The notes beneath the pieces were generated by a model, which worked only from the letters and a program-made list of their open reading frames with translations, did not search any database and was not told the origin of the DNA. The position numbers and the translations under genes are program-made. From NCBI GenBank assembly GCA_027577415.1, contig JANBQS010000072.1, positions 1 through 40,606 of the forward strand: 40,606 nucleotides of DNA, written 5' to 3'. This document shows positions 1 through 11,351 of this stretch, piece after piece. Position 1 is the first letter of the stretch; each line of letters opens with the position of its first letter. The stretch comes from Coemansia sp. RSA 922. Taxonomy: Eukaryota > Kickxellomycota > Kickxellomycetes > Kickxellales > Kickxellaceae.

Positions 1-1754
1 GGAATTTCATCCTTCCACCCGCCAAACAACAATCGACGTAGTCGCGCTGCATGCTGTCTGTACCCGTTTGAACTGATTGTCTTTTTCATGTGCGCCATGA
101 ACAGCTCGCGATCCCACTCCAAAGTAGCTGCGTAATCAAAATTAGGACATACCAACGCCAGCAGCAATACGCACTTGACAGCCACTTTGATATCTATATC
201 ATTTAGGCTATCAAATCTCCAGTAGTGAAATCGCTCACCCACTGGCGCATATTTAGAAATTATGTGGGCAGGGAGATGTTGGTCAGAGATATCACTTGGC
301 CAGGCTTCAGGCTCTAAAAAGCGCGTGTGCAGGTCCGTGGGAAGCGGTAGTGCCTTGACCAACGCGATCACATCCCAGAGATCGATTGATGTGCATTGCA
401 GCAATAATACCTGGATGCAGGTATACTCGCCAAGTAAAGGCATTATAGATTGACGTGGTAGAGAGCTCGACCAATGGCTCAATTCACGCACACGGGCATT
501 GAATCCAATACTCAGCACAGACGTCATACGCGAGATTTCCGAATCAATATGGTCTAGTGGGCGAAAGGACGAAAGCCCAAGCCTGACGCACTGTAGCTTC
601 GGATGGCTGTTGTGAGTAAATACCTGGCGCTCTTTAAGAACCCTCAGTACGCCAGAGGATATGCACAGGTACAGACACTCGAGGGTATCTTTATTACCTC
701 TAAACGGCGTGTCATCGCCAAAGGAAAAGCTGCCCGAAAGGCTCAGGTTTCGAAGGCTGGGAAAGGGTATAGCGCCAGGGAAAATCGGCAGTGGCTGCGG
801 CAAAATCTCCTCCATGCTCCATTGATCAAACCCCTCCGGAGCCCACTGGTCTTGTCCATCTGAAGACCAATTCTCAAGTTTGAACTCGTGCAAGTATGGA
901 AACTGTACGTAGCTGCCGTCAACATTCTGGATAAGTTGAGTGATATGATATGTCGCTCCCAACACGGTCGTCAGTGTCTGCAATGTCGCCGCGTTATGTC
1001 GTGCTAGTTGCATCGCTAAACTAACACTCTCTTCGCCACATTCCTTATAAACTAGGCTGCAGATGCCGGTTGGCGGCGGCTCTAGACGCATCAGATTGCA
1101 GGTGTAGTAGTGTTCGATGATATTTCCAAGCTGACCGAGTTGCGCGATAAGGCTGCCAAAATTTTTAACGACAAACTGTGGTTTGTTGTCCGGGCACCGC
1201 CGAAGTGTAATACAAACTTTTCTCGTCGCCGGCGCCATTAGTCTAATACGCTGTACAAAGGCGCAGATGTTGGGCCCAATGTCCAGCTTGGTAAGATTAC
1301 GGGCAAGCAGCCGCTGCTCTTTTGTCGTCCGAGTCAACGTGACTTTCAGAATGTGTACCATTGGAAAAACAAAGTCGCTGTAAGGTTCGCTCAATAGTTC
1401 CTTTAATGCAGTTCCATTATAGACGCTAAACATTCCAAAAGTAATATCCAGTTCTCGCGCGTAAAGATGCGTCGGAAACCTAATGCCCCTAAGTCGCTCT
1501 GGCCACAAGATCATTTTGTCGTTGCCTTGATTGGAAAAGCAAGTGAGGTCAAGAGAGTGGATCTTGCAGTAGCGGGCGAGAACAACAGCACGGAAATCCC
1601 GACATACACTCAGCAATGGCATCAAAAGCACTGAATACGCCTCAGAGCCGTTGGTAACGCCATCAAACTGCAAGCGGCTGCTCCCTGCGACATGGTCGAC
1701 AATCAGCTCAACAACGTGAGACGGAAGGATCTGGAACAGCGAAAGTGTACGCAT
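1..1754 (-). CDS. F-box/LRR-like family A protein, cut by the window edge
   Basis: The reading frame is open for 584 codons from the ATG at 1752-1754 to base 1; the 3' end lies outside the window. Residues 4-27 carry the F-box-like opening LSLFQILPSHVVELIVDHV followed by AGSSR. Further on come the family landmarks: PLLSVCRDF near residue 47, LMAPATRK near 172, then leucine-rich-like segments, SFGDDTPFRGN, a KYAPVGERFHYW block and LLALVCPNFDYA. In-frame ATG codons at 1361, 1238, 527, 443 and 89 confirm that one frame holds throughout. Family knowledge suggests an SCF-type substrate receptor with a C-terminal LRR-like domain; this is inferred from motif shape only. It is the only family A copy here without a visible lesion. 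It reads tail to head with the next copy, 231 bp upstream. Confidence 0.8.
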   Translation of the reverse strand, partial: MRTLSLFQILPSHVVELIVDHVAGSSRLQFDGVTNGSEAYSVLLMPLLSVCRDFRAVVLARYCKIHSLDLTCFSNQGNDKMILWPERLRGIRFPTHLYARELDITFGMFSVYNGTALKELLSEPYSDFVFPMVHILKVTLTRTTKEQRLLARNLTKLDIGPNICAFVQRIRLMAPATRKVCITLRRCPDNKPQFVVKNFGSLIAQLGQLGNIIEHYYTCNLMRLEPPPTGICSLVYKECGEESVSLAMQLARHNAATLQTLTTVLGATYHITQLIQNVDGSYVQFPYLHEFKLENWSSDGQDQWAPEGFDQWSMEEILPQPLPIFPGAIPFPSLRNLSLSGSFSFGDDTPFRGNKDTLECLYLCISSGVLRVLKERQVFTHNSHPKLQCVRLGLSSFRPLDHIDSEISRMTSVLSIGFNARVRELSHWSSSLPRQSIMPLLGEYTCIQVLLLQCTSIDLWDVIALVKALPLPTDLHTRFLEPEAWPSDISDQHLPAHIISKYAPVGERFHYWRFDSLNDIDIKVAVKCVLLLALVCPNFDYAATLEWDRELFMAHMKKTISSNGYRQHAARLRRLLFGGWKDEI

Positions 1755-1985
1755 TAAAAAGACCGAGAGTCAAGTAATAAAGAAAGGACTAAAAATGTGT
1801 ATGTGGAAACTAGCACTAATAAATGGCAAAGGCCGCAGCACTGAGTACCAAATATCTTCTTTGCAAGTCCAAATTATGGACGTGGTTTCTTTCTAGCTGC
1901 TGCGGTTGGATCGACAAATAGAAGACCGGCCACAACGTTTATTGCACTGCCATTAGACACTAATGTAATCTGATGCTTAAAACAT

Positions 1986-3755
1986 TTAATACTCACCAGG
2001 CTGATCCATGACTGCAGCTAACCTCGCCTCAGCAATAGCGACAGTAGTAAATTCGTTTTCCCACCCGCCAAACAACATGCGCTGCAGCCGCTCTTTATGT
2101 TGTCTGAATCCGTTGGTCTTGATTTTAACATTCATGTGCGCCATAAACAGTTCACGGTACGGGGGGCTCACAGCGGCGTAGTCAAAATTCGGGCATATCA
2201 GCGCCAGCAGCAACATGCGCTCAACACCATCGTTATAGAGCTCGAGATGCCAGCACCTGAATTTCTCGCCCATCGGGGCATAAGTGGACACCATGTACTC
2301 TGGGAGTTTAGTCCTAGTAACGCCATTGGGCAGCGATCCAATGCTTGGAAATGGCGCGTAAAGGTCCGAAAGAAGCGGTAGCGACTTGATCAAGGAAATG
2401 GCTTGCCAAATATCAAGTTCGGTGTCTAGTATCGACAGAACTCGAATAGAGGAGTACTCACTAGGCAAGGAGAGAGCCGACAACAGTTCGCCAGTCGAAG
2501 GTACTTCCTCAATACCTCGCACAGACGCTCCTGGACCAATGCTTAGGGCAAATCGAATTGCTTCCGCGTATGTCGAAAAAGAGTCAGGTACAAGTCTATC
2601 CATTCGCTTCAATATGACGCGCCGCAGCTTTTGGTGGCTAGTAGGTGTAAAGACGCTGAGTTGACGGAGTGCAGGCACAATTTCGGCATCCATGTTCAAT
2701 ACCAAGCTCTTGAGCGTAGCTGAGTTTCCCCCGAAAAGTACGTCGTCACCAAATAGAGCCGGAAGACTGATCCTTAATGACCGAAGGGAAGGAAACGGTA
2801 CAGCACCAGGAAAGACTGGTAGATTACTATACATAACCGTTTTATACTGCCACAGCTCCAGAGTATGCAGGCACGGATACGTTACGTAGCCGCCAGCAGG
2901 GTTCCGAATGAGACCAACTGCTTCAAGGAGATAACGCGACTTGAGACTCAGGGACTGCAGCGTCTACGAATTCCGCCGAGCCAAGTATGAAGATTGGTTA
3001 CATCCAAAGGCATCCTCAAAGCTGATATGTACCAGGTCGCGTATTTCCTCCAATTGTGATGCCACAAGCGTATCTCTTTCATCTTTGCTGCTATACTTGA
3101 CACTGCTTCCAAGCCGATAGAGCTGTGCGACCAAACGGCCAAAATGCTGAGTGAGAGTATCATCAGGGCTGGTGTAGTCGTCAATTACAATGTTAACGTC
3201 GTTGACCTTTGGAAGCATCCGCTTGATCCACGACAGGAACGCGCTGACGTTCGTCTGATACACTTTGTTCATGTCGACCGGCTCTTCTGGTTCATCAGAA
3301 TGCTCCGACTCGCTCGACTCGTACGACTCGCTTGGCTCAAGTACTAGCGTAAGGGCGCGAACTAGCGGAAACGCACCGTCATCATTGTACTCATGAGACA
3401 GGGCTCTCAACGCGGCTCCAGTATAAATATCCCGCTCTTCCATAGTAATACTCAACTCTTTAGCCAAGTGATGTGCAGGGTAACCGAGTCCTAGGCAGCA
3501 TCGATCTACGAACGGCTCGTCGGGATCTATACTCAATGACTTGTCAAGTGCTATTTCACAGCGGCTGCAATAAAGTGGAAGGGCAATATCGCGAAAATTG
3601 TGACAAACCCCGAGCAACGGCTTTAACAACATCTTGAACGCCTCCGTGTCGGGATAAACGCCGTCAAACACCAGGCGACTGCTGCCCACGACATGGTTGA
3701 CAACGAGTCGAGCAACGTGAGGAGGGAGCAATTGGAAAAGTGAAGGAGAATGCAT
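1986..3755 (-). pseudogene. F-box/LRR-like family A copy with one in-frame TAG
   Basis: The start is the ATG at 3753-3755, giving MHSPSLFQLLPPHVARLVV, which matches the family N-terminus. The frame is 590 codons long and holds from end to end except for a TAG at 2964-2966 (codon 264), inside the conserved block ARRNS-stop-TLQSLSLKS. Paralogues read ARKNALTLQSL-type sequence there, so a sense codon such as TTG probably became TAG by one substitution. Both halves keep family motifs: KPLLGVCHNF and YTGAALRAL before the stop, FPGAVPFPSLR, FGGNSATLKSL and YAPMGEKFRCWHL after it. An acidic run rich in Ser/Glu lies near residue 165. The terminal stop is TAA. The last codons contain GGTGAGTATTAA, which resembles a 5' splice site, so the extreme C-terminus could be spliced differently. 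It is either a recent pseudogene or a readthrough gene. Confidence 0.75.
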
Positions 3756-3775
3756 AATGTTTGAATTGCGAAATG

Positions 3776-3801
3776 CCAAAACAAAACAAAACAAAACAAA
3801 A
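3776..3801. repeat. AAAAC-type simple repeat upstream of a family A gene
   Basis: About four to five copies of ACAAA/AAAAC lie just upstream of the ATG at 3755. On the coding (minus) strand this is a T-rich TTTTG tract of the kind often found in fungal leaders. Confidence 0.6.
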
Positions 3802-3884
3802 GATAAAAAGAAAAATTGGAAAAAGCAAAGAAAAGAATAAATCAGCAAATTTCCGATCATCACGTAACGTGTAACTGTTATGCT

Positions 3885-5559
3885 TTACTGGCTAAACATT
3901 AAACGACTAATAGAGGCCACAAACGGTTTTAACGAACGACGGCATTGACCCCAGGCAATCTCGCGGCTAAAGTCCTTGTGCAACTCGGGAGAAATGTCCA
4001 CATACATGAGGTTGGGACATAAAACGGCGATAAACATGGCTACTCTTGCTATAATATCGGCCGAGGTATTCGCCGCATAGGGCACGCTTAGTTTTCTAAA
4101 GTTTACACTCAAGGGGTAGTGCATTGCGCAGAGAATACTCGGGCGATCCCTCACAGGAATCGATTCGATGCTTGCTTCAAGCCCCCGTATATGTCAAGTA
4201 AGGCTGACCAGACTGGGAAACTTTGAAATAACCGTGATTACGAAAACCATATCGCGTGCCACATTACTAAGCTCCAAGTATCGAAGTGTGGCAGTGATCG
4301 GCGCGGTCGATATAGCGCGACATAGTAGAGCACCTGTTTTCTCACACTTTAAGTGCCTTTGCTACTCCAAATATGCAACAAAATTGCTCACCAACCGGCA
4401 CATCAACTCGTTCAATCAGCTGTGCGATATCACTCGCCATGACCGGACCAATGAGAATTACGTCCATCTGACTAACACCACTGCGTTTGAATATGCCAAA
4501 TCTACCCAATACGTTTCTGGAAAAAGCACAAAGTGGCAGGCGTATATTCTGCATCGTCGCCCCGTTGCCTCTAAATAGCACATCGTCGCTGAACGGATAT
4601 CCGCTACTAACCCTCAATTTTGACAAAACGGGGAAGGGCTTCACATTCTCGATCGCTGACCAAGTTGTAGTGTACGACATGTCGGTGACTTTTACAGCTA
4701 GCGAAGCCAAGTTATTAAAGACTGCCGGAGTCTCGGTATTGTTGTAGAGCAAGGCGAGCCATTCAGCCTCGGTGGCAGGCCTGATGCTAAGTATCCTCAA
4801 AGTCCCCGCATTGTGATAGGCTAGTCTTGCAAACGGAGTGCAGGCCATGCCGCGTCCTTGCAAAATACTCAACCTGGTTACAGCCTGCATGTCAAGCGCT
4901 GTTGGAGTATTGGCGTCCGAGAAAGCACGCAACTTCTTGATACCACCTTGACATGTCTCGGTTAGTAGCGTGCGACAGCGTTGTAAGTGAATCGAATGCA
5001 AGTCATTCTTAGAGTTGAAATCTACAACCACGCTTCTTAATGAGGGAGTCAACCGCCGGAGGGAATGAGCAAACTTGGCCACTTGCCCTTTGTTAGTCGC
5101 TGGTATGTATGTAGGAGCTTGATCGAGAGTATTGCGTAAACAGAGAACCAAGGTATGAGCAGCCGGAAATAATAGGTGCTCACTCTGCGGCCTAGCAATA
5201 ACCTCGCAAAGTGCCCCATCACACATGTCTTTCCAACCAGGAACACATACACATACTCGTTTGACAAGGCTGTATGCATAGACTGGCGGGTACAAAACGC
5301 CAGCTCACCATGCGTGAAAACGAACACCGACCATATTAAGAGAAACGTTAAAGTCAACAACACAGGTGTCACAGATCGAGGCAAGTGCAGCCAAGCGCCA
5401 GTGTTCGCTAACAAGTAAAAGTGGCGAAAGTACTGCCTTTCGCCTGTTGTGATCCAAGGCCGCGAGTTTAAAATAGCCTCGAGGATGTCCTTCCAAATAC
5501 TCGATGACCTTGTCCATAATCAGTAAAGGCAACGTTTGAAAAGGAGATAGATAAGTCAT
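3885..5559 (-). pseudogene. F-box-like family C pseudogene (two TGA stops and a frameshift)
   Basis: The start is the ATG at 5557-5559, with the F-box-like opening MTYLSPFQTLPLLIMDKVIEYLEG, here quoted only to show the family pattern LSPFQTLP...VIEYLEG. Three lesions are visible. A TGA at 5305-5307 (codon 85) follows FHAW and the frame continues into YPPVYAYSLVKRVCV. A one-base shift near 4342-4385 separates the block ending GVAKALKV from one reading TATLRYLELSNVARD. A second TGA at 4194-4196 falls between FPSLVSLT and HIRGLEAS. The last part, through AVLCPNLMYVDISPE, ends at the TAA at 3885-3887. The total length, 1675 nt, is one base more than a multiple of three, which fits a single net indel. 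It is a clear pseudogene of a family distinct from A and B. Confidence 0.8.
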
Positions 5560-5866
5560 TGTAAAAGTAGTAAGTGAAACGTAGAACAAAAAAGGAGTGA
5601 GAACAACAAATGATGGACAGTTTACCAACAATAACAACTTGCATGCCAATTGTGGCGCCCCGAATCAACTTTATTTAATTAATACCAAAAAGTCGGATAA
5701 TAAAACATCCTAGAAAGTGAGAAAGTTGATACATTTTTAATCAATTTGTTGATTGACAAGGTCTTTAATTTATGCAGGGCGATATCTGCAAGAGCTCGTC
5801 ATTGTGCCGCAGCAGTGTCTTCTCTTTTCTTCTTTTCAACTTTTTTTGCTTTTATTGTCACTAAAA
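5560..5866. other. Divergent intergenic region between families C and A
   Basis: This 307-bp AT-rich stretch lies between two divergent starts. A T-rich tract (about 5820-5855) precedes the plus-strand ATG at 5867. I see no RNA gene or conserved repeat in it. Confidence 0.5.
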
Positions 5867-7592
5867 ATGCTTAGCTCAACGCCCTTCCAATTCCTCCCGC
5901 CTCACGTCGTCCGACTCATAGTCAACCACATCGTTGGCAGCAGCCGCCAGGCGTTTGCTGGCTTTGAGCCCAACTCCAACGAGTGGAGCACGTTGCTAAA
6001 GCCGTTGCTGTGGATCTGCCACAACTTTCGCGCTGTCGTCTATCCGCTCTACTGCAGTCGCTATAAACTCGCAATCGCAAACTCAAAAAAACTACCATCG
6101 ATACCTGAAGAAGAGAGCGAGAACGTCTTTTCACATTGGCTACCATATCAACATTAACCTCGGCTATCCTACACCCCACTTGGCAAAGACTCTGGATATT
6201 GAAGTCGACGAGATTGGCATCTACTTGGGCGAGGTGCTAAAGATGTTGTCGTGTGCGCCTTACAGCAGCTATTCATTTTCTCTTGTCCGCAGGATTGTAT
6301 TCCTCATTTTCATAGATGAAAAGTTCCCTGGAAACTTGGACAAAGTCTTGGTGGGGAAGGAAGTAGCCGAGAGAAACATCCTGGATTTTGTGCAGCATAT
6401 TAAGCTAATGGCGCCCAGCACCAAAGATATTTGGGTACGGCCACCGAGCGACACCTCTATATGTGTCAGCTCCAGCCCCATCTATAACAGTCTTGTCTCG
6501 AAGATTTTCCAGCTTGCTAACTGTATCCAGTATAGCGAGACCAACATGTTGTTAGCACTCGTGGAGCTCAAACTCGAACTCGGTGGTATCTGCAATCTGG
6601 TGCATATCAAGTTTACTGCGTTTCACTGTGACAAGAACTTTAGGGAGCTGGTGCATCAGAGCTCGATAACGCTAGAGTCATTGGTTGTGAAATCTAGCCG
6701 CGGCATTTATATTCCTAGCATCGTTCGGGGCAAGGACGGCGACTTTGTAACGTACCCGTGCTTGCACACCCTCAAACTGTGTGGAAATCCAATTGACCTC
6801 GAAAAACCTCAACCCGTACCTACTAACGTCGTGCCATTCCCGAGTCTCCGACATCTAAAAATCAGATATGAGTATTCAATTGGGGATAATGTAGTCTTCA
6901 GGGGCAACGCGGCTTCGCTCGAGAGCGTGGATTTGCATTTGAGTTCTTTAACCATCCCTGTTTTTCGTCAGTTTCTCGTGTTTACGCCGACCAGTCATCC
7001 AAAACTTCGCTATGTCCGGACCTGGAATTCGATCAATCTAGTACCACGCGTATTCGCCACCAATTTGGAGGCTCTAAAGTTTGCAATGGGAATTGGTCCA
7101 ACGGCACCCGTGCGCAGCATTGGCGGATATCAGAATGACGCAGACGTGATACTCACGCTCCCACAGCTAGATGGCCTTGCCCTAATTCAAGTTCTCGCAC
7201 TATATAACACTGCATTGGAGCTCTGGGACGTTTTCGCGCTAATCAAGGTGTTGCCGATGATGTCGAATCTATCTTTTTGGTCTATTTCTCTTGGACCACT
7301 ACCTGATGGCGTCGCTATGAATGAACTCCCTGCATACGTGATCTCAACCTATGCCCCGATGGGCAGGCGCGTCCGATGCTGGCATATCGACAGCCCCACG
7401 CCAGAACGATTCACTGGAGAAGTGAAATGTTCGCTGCTATTGGCGCTAGCTTGTCTCAACTTTACACTCGTCACAGTGTCACATCCAATGCACAAGAACT
7501 TCTCAGAGCATTTGAAGACTAAAATTTCTTCAGCCATGCTCAAGCCATATGCACAACGCTTGCGTTGTTTTATTTATGTGTATTGCTTATGA
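5867..7592 (+). pseudogene. F-box/LRR-like family A copy with a +1 frameshift
   Basis: The start is the ATG at 5867, opening MLSSTPFQFLPPHVVRLIV, the family A F-box-like motif. The first frame runs through PLLWICHNFRAVVYPLYCS to HWLPYQH and hits TAA at 6154-6156. The rest of the protein continues in the next frame from LGYPTPHLAKTLDIEVDE to a TGA at 7590-7592. One extra T at about 6154-6155 would explain the break: the whole span is 1726 nt, one more than 575 codons. The downstream part keeps FPSLRHLKIRYEYSIGDN, VFRGNAASLESVDL, TYAPMGRRVRCWHI and LLALACLNF. The last residues (FIYVYCL) differ from the LLF-type ends of paralogues. It is a pseudogene or, less likely, uses +1 frameshifting. Confidence 0.75.
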
Positions 7593-8162
7593 ATTAATTT
7601 ATTCAATAGTTTTCGGCAAGTTCTCTCATCGCATTGCAAGTAAAACGTTTAAAGTAAATCAATATAGTACATAATGTCAAATAGAATGTTTTGCTCGATT
7701 TATGACAATAAACTATTCTTCGCTGCTAAACTTTGGAGCAAACACAATCTCAAACAATATTAATTTTGTCAATATAATACTATGGTATATTTAGAGAGCT
7801 AAAAGATCTCCAAACGTCAAAAATCCCTTGTCACAGATTTCGCAAATATGCTGGCTGACAAGGTCATTGTCCTGGTTGTCGCAGGCGCTCTCTAATCTAA
7901 GGAGGGGGTTTTGGTCATAAGAAAGGCATGTGTGGGACAAATGGACGCAGCTGAACAGATTAAAAGCGGCGGAGTGATAATTTACACGTGATATCAATGG
8001 CTACAGTTGGCTCTGATGATCATAGTATTGGTTTTTAGTATTTAAAGGCTTACCCGCCCAGAATCTAGGCTAGGAGTCAGCGAGGTTCTTCTTTTTCTTT
8101 ATTTTTTAAAATATTTATTACACTTGAAGCAATCTTCCAACTTTACGTCAGGTAAGAGATAT
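7593..8162. other. Intergenic region holding a decayed zinc-finger relic
   Basis: This stretch lies between two genes whose 3' ends face each other. It is AT-rich, with a possible AATAAA at about 7706. The only structure I can support is the C2H2-like relic at 7791-7868 described separately. Confidence 0.5.
7791..7868 (-). pseudogene. Degenerate single C2H2-like finger relic
   Basis: The minus strand encodes ICEICDKGFLTFGDLLAL followed by TAA at 7791-7793. The C-x2-C half and the following hydrophobic pattern match the three micro-genes at 11.35-13.37 kb (CTFCGKLL, CDICGKVL, CHLCEEML). At the place of the first histidine there is Leu (CTC, one base from CAC), followed by a stop. No ATG lies eight codons before the first Cys, and none occurs in the open frame upstream. 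I read it as a dead fourth relative. With only half a motif this stays tentative. Confidence 0.4.
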
Positions 8163-9769
8163 TTACCCCAAGTAATACAGACTTGTCTTAGCCTTGGAAG
8201 AATAGGAGGTAGGTAAATATGCTGGCAGCTTGCTGGCAAAGTCGATCAAGACGCCCTTGATGTTGCCGTCTTCATCCCTGACGGCCATAATATTTCCCTC
8301 CGAAATATCACTGTGAAGGACCTCTATCTGCTTCAGGACGAGGGCGTAAGCGAGCATAGCGCTGGCGACTGCGGTGACAGCGTCCTGTAGACAAAGCTTG
8401 TCAAGCGGCGTTCCGACTGGCCCCGAGACCATACGACAATGTACCCGGTGCTCGTGGGCAAAGAAATCTGAGCCGTGCGTCCTGCTCCATCTGTTATAGG
8501 AGTTCACTTCGTTACCTAGCACAGGCTGAGTTGAGTCGCGCTCGCCATCGACCATAACAGTGCCACCACACTCCAAGCGCTGCACTATGCCGTCCTTGCA
8601 CTTGGTAGTCCCCAATGCAGCTTACATTGCACTCAGTACGGTGATTTCGTCGCGCAGCTCAGAGTCGTCAAGACCCCTGGTGACCAGCTGCCAGGAATCC
8701 TTTAGAACATAAGTAAAGTTCTCGTCGTCTGGCATTTCAGACACACGAAAGCACCGCGTGAAGCGACCAAAGAACGACTGCAAAACAAATAGCGGTACGC
8801 GTGGTGCGTGGAACACTTGGGTCCTCTTCGCTATAGAGTCGTAGCACTCAATTCTCCAGCGCCGAATGTCGTCGCACCATTTCATCGACGGGTCGCTACC
8901 CAGCCGCCAGGGCTCGGAAAATGCAGCGTGTGCTGTGATGGATCCAAGCAGGAAGCGGCCCACTTTCTCGGTAGTCTTTTGAACGGCCGAGAGATGTACT
9001 GCGTCCAGCTCTGCCAGACACACACGTACTCGGCCAGGCCCGAGAATCAAGACCCACTTGAAGCGCACGTCGGGATGGCTCTGCGTGTGCCTGTTGACTT
9101 TTGCGACCACTCTTTCCATGATGCGAGAGGCGAAGGGTGTCTCTACATCAGAAGCGGAGCATGTCGCAATGCCCAATATGGAGCTGCTTCCGGCTCCAAG
9201 CTCAAACGCCAGTGTACCATGGTCAACGTCAATGTCGGAAAATGCAATACCGACGGGTCGCTGGCCTTGAAAAGATGCGATAATGGCGCCCATCCCCGCG
9301 CGCACAATGTCTTGAGCTGCGGCTGGGTCCCACTTATTTTCAGAAAACATTAACGCCGCGCGGCTTATTGGCAATGCCGCCCTGTCCGATGCCTTTTTAG
9401 TTTGAAGGCGCGTGCGCCTCAGTTGGGCCTTTTTCGCCGACTCCTTCCGGGCCTGCTCTCCTTGAATTAGCCTTTCAATGGCTTCGGCGGCCACTCGTGC
9501 AGCGTCGTCAGCCAGGACTTTTACTTGCGCGTCCTTTGGCCGCATACGCTTCTGCAGCTGGCGGTCGACTACGTCTCTGTGGACCTGATCCTTTGCAAGG
9601 ATGCTCTCGTCTTCAAAAACGTCGATACGGTGCGCGCCGTGTAGAACGGTAAGGACTACAGTGTATATATGGAAAAGATAATTATTCAATTGACTTTTTT
9701 GCGTCCTTTGAGGTGTGTGTGATAGAGCAGTAAATAATCTTGTCTCTTACCTTTCTTGGACAGCTTCAT
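8163..9769 (-). pseudogene. FunK1-type protein kinase, spliced, broken by an in-frame TAA
   Basis: Two exons fit: 9751-9769 (ATG at 9767-9769, encoding MKLSKK plus one base) and 8163-9655, separated by a 95-nt intron with GTAAG at its start and CTGTAG at its end. The joined frame reads MKLSKKVLTVLHGAHRIDVF and continues through a charged, Ala/Lys/Arg-rich helix (about residues 30-105). The kinase part holds SDPSMKWCDDIRRWRIECYD, YVLKDSW, and the catalytic loop HSDISEGN (H454, D456, N461), followed by GVLIDF in place of DFG. This HxDxxxxN plus LIDF layout is typical of fungal FunK1 kinases (PF17667-type). A TAA at 8622-8624 (codon 351, between VLSAM and AALGTTK) interrupts it. The end after LIDF is short and unlike FunK1 C-termini, so the gene also seems 3'-truncated, or spliced at GGGTAAATA near 8165. 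Confidence 0.75.
9656..9750 (-). other. Intron of the FunK1-type kinase gene (95 nt)
   Basis: 5' GTAAGAG, 3' CACTGTAG. The 19-nt first exon encodes MKLSKK plus one base of Val. The frame joins correctly and gives the only ATG at the 5' end. Confidence 0.7.
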
Positions 9770-11351
9770 AATCAAAAAGGTAAAGACTTGTAAAGATCGG
9801 GGAAAAAAGTGTCCTTGTTTTGAATAATATTGATATGTGCAAAAAAACCCAATAATGCAAAAAAGAGAGGTGAGGCGATACGTATAAACAAGAGGGGAAG
9901 TGGCCTTGAGTCGGCGGAGCGCTGCCTGCTGCAGGTTGAAGATGTTGTGGCTTGATGTGCGCAAAAGTTTTCATGTCTGCAGGGGAGGGGGGGAGAGAGC
10001 ACTTTGCCACAACTTTGCCTCTTTTATTCCCCTTGTCGCCAATGTTTTTTTAATGATAATGTCGTTTTATTAGTACCCTGTATAGACACAATCTAAGCTC
10101 CTTGACTCTGAGCTTTGCTCGATGTTCCTAACAATGCCGTATCTTCCCATCTAGATTGCCGCTTGAACGAGGCGTACGCCCCTGAAACTTAAAAAAAAAC
10201 GTTTGATTTAAGCGGACTGCAGCCCCCTTCCCGTTACTTGGCTCCTGGCACAGCGACTTATCGAACACTATTGGTGTTGCTTCTGTCCTTCCACACTAGC
10301 TATATTTTTCCGTGGATAACAAAAAATGCGAGAGGTGCATATAGCCTTGTCAAGGATGTGTCTTTTGATACGTAAAGTGAATAAGACCGACCTGCCTAGT
10401 AGTTGTCTTGCAAAATAAGCTGTGATAATATCACTTTTTATTTTTTAAAAAGTGGGGGTGTATTCTTTTTCGCACTTTCCACAGCAAAAAAGGCCAATTT
10501 TGTAACCACGTGAAAATAACCTCTCCTTCCCCTTCCGGCCTTTTTGGTTGTGAGTTTTTGTGGCGGGAAACACTCGCTTTTTCAGCTCCACTTTTTTCTC
10601 GTTTCCCTGTTTTTCAATACCTCAACTTTTTGTACTTTATTTTTATATACTACTTGTTTTATAGCACTTGTCTGCATTGGGACGTCAGCGCACACGCCAC
10701 TAGCGGTACAACTCTGTGCCAGTCGAAAAGCCCAAAGTAAGCGTTTATAATGGACTTGCCAGCGGAATACACTACAAAGAGGTGGTTAGAAGGCACTGTG
10801 TTTAGTTTTCGGCTTTCACAATGGTGTTGTGAATGTCGTCGTTGCAACTACTCTGAAGTTCCCTGGTAAAACTATGACGGAAAGTTATCAAAGTAGGTAG
10901 TAGTAACAGTCTAGCTGATTATTGTGGCGCGCAGATACCATGGGCGGTATGCCAATAGCTGAAGCAGGTGACAATACGGCGGCCACAGTCTTTCTTGTGT
11001 GTTGCCGGTATGTAACTATTGTACTTGGTCAGAGATACAGCTTTTGTATCCGCTGCTACGAGTGTCTTGGCCCAAGTACAGCCACACGTCTTGAGCGTGG
11101 GGCTTAATCTGTAACTGGCTTTTAATGCAAATAAAGGGAACACTTTATTAGAATACTATGAACAAAGTCAACTATAATATATATATGCTATACTGGGCTA
11201 TTGTAGAGGCTTACGCGAGTCACAATTTGTGCCACCTAACCAACAAGAGCAGTCGAACAGTTATCCATTAATTCACCCAGTCTCTTTATATCACTGGTGT
11301 TTCACCAGTTAAACACTTATTCGCATGTATGTGTTTGCACAAAGACCAGTC
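9770..11351. other. Long intergenic region without a confident gene
   Basis: This 1.6-kb AT-rich stretch has many stops in all frames. It holds T-rich promoter-like tracts and isolated short ORFs (one from the ATG at 10750, 39 codons, with a CCECRRC cluster) that I cannot link to any family. I see no tRNA, no rRNA and no clear repeat. Confidence 0.5.

Noticed and set aside
10750..10869. 39-residue ORF with a CCECRRC cluster
   Set aside because: It has no second copy, no His ligands in register and no recognisable family; chance is likely.
10922..11107. 61-codon frame containing FCIRCYEC
   Set aside because: Lone Cys cluster without partner ligands or a homologous copy.
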